From assembly GCA_903904805.1 (NCBI GenBank), contig CAIVDX010000730.1, positions 1-6,512 of the forward strand: a stretch of 6,512 nucleotides of DNA, written 5' to 3'. The translations under genes and the position numbers were made by a program. This document shows, piece by piece, positions 6,397 through 6,512 of the stretch. Below the pieces are notes generated by a model. It saw only the letters and a list, made by a program, of their open reading frames with translations. It searched no databases and was not told the DNA's origin. The DNA is from an uncultured Rhodospirillales bacterium (GTDB lineage Bacteria > Pseudomonadota > Alphaproteobacteria > Acetobacterales > Acetobacteraceae). Each line of letters begins with the position of its first letter. Position 1 is the stretch's first letter.

Positions 6397-6512
6397 GAGC
6401 AGGTTCTTTTCATCCGGAGTCGAATAGGGGATTCCGCGACGCGGGCGTGATGTGATTCACCGTTGATGCTGGAGCGGAGGCCAGCATGGATGGGGAAGAC
6501 GCTCTCGGTTGA
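6397..6512 (+). mobile_element. probable left end of an IS630-like insertion sequence (partial)
   Basis: The region after the HTH-2TM gene changes character. It contains a CTAG (6394-6397) inside the palindrome GCTCTAGAGC (6391-6400), then about 90 non-coding bases and the start of a transposase-like frame. IS630-family elements duplicate the TA of a CTAG-like target, so the element may begin right after TA at 6395-6396. Short dyads inside it, GAAT-N5-ATTC (6422-6434) and GTGATTCAC (6452-6460), could belong to terminal or regulatory structure. The right end is outside the window, so the terminal inverted repeat cannot be confirmed. Confidence 0.45.
6490..6512 (+). CDS. start of putative IS630-family transposase (first seven codons only)
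   Basis: From the ATG at 6490 the frame reads MGKTLSV followed by GA, so the next residue would be Asp or Glu. This resembles the usual opening of IS630-family transposases, where a leading LSVDLR-type segment precedes the helix-turn-helix. CGGAGG at 6475-6480 lies 9 bases upstream. A neighbouring ATG at 6486 in another frame gives only MDGEDALG and then a stop at 6510-6512. The call rests on seven residues and the flanking context. Confidence 0.4.

Noticed and set aside
6391..6410. GCTCTAGAGC followed by a T-rich stretch as terminator of the HTH-2TM gene
   Set aside because: The palindrome has no room for a stable loop (about three usable pairs), and an IS630-like insertion end explains the CTAG better.
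5658..6413. Minus-strand open frame of 251 codons
   Set aside because: Opposite the end of the binding-protein gene and the whole HTH-2TM gene; His/Gln/Ala-rich without motifs.

Overview
The window looks like chromosomal DNA from a GC-rich alphaproteobacterium. High G+C at third codon positions, an intracellular PHB depolymerase, a methylcitrate-cycle dehydratase and a CoxL/XdhB-like molybdoenzyme together suggest Rhodospirillales, perhaps Acetobacteraceae. That placement is inferred from gene content and style, not from a marker gene.

Layout. (1) Bases 1-1022, minus strand: 5' part of prpD (2-methylcitrate dehydratase), running off the left edge. (2) Bases 1023-1219: divergent control region with a CTGC-N3-GCAG dyad resembling a PhaR operator and a promoter-like pair placed so that phaZ could be leaderless. 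(3) Bases 1220-2443, plus: phaZ, intracellular poly(3-hydroxybutyrate) depolymerase. (4) Bases 2546-5766, plus: a two-gene unit made of a molybdopterin-binding large subunit of the xanthine dehydrogenase/aldehyde oxidase family and, overlapping it by one base (TGATG), a secreted ABC-type solute-binding protein. Neither the FeS and FAD subunits of the oxidoreductase nor a permease or ATPase is present. (5) Bases 5901-6371, plus: a small XRE helix-turn-helix protein fused to a two-helix membrane (2TM) domain. (6) From about base 6397 to the right edge: probable left end of an IS630-like insertion sequence, including the first codons of its transposase.

How the genes may work together. PhaZ releases monomers or CoA thioesters from storage granules. 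If the polymer contains odd-chain units such as 3-hydroxyvalerate, their breakdown gives propionyl-CoA, which the methylcitrate cycle (PrpD) consumes, so the divergent pair makes metabolic sense. The oxidoreductase/binding-protein pair looks like a scavenging module for an unidentified small, possibly heterocyclic or aldehyde, substrate. The HTH-2TM protein is a candidate membrane-tethered regulator with no obvious target. I found no tRNA, rRNA, CRISPR array or complete mobile element. Nothing here is clearly a new system; the most testable oddities are the prpD-phaZ control region, the orphan oxidoreductase/binding-protein pair, and a possible second translation start inside the HTH-2TM gene.
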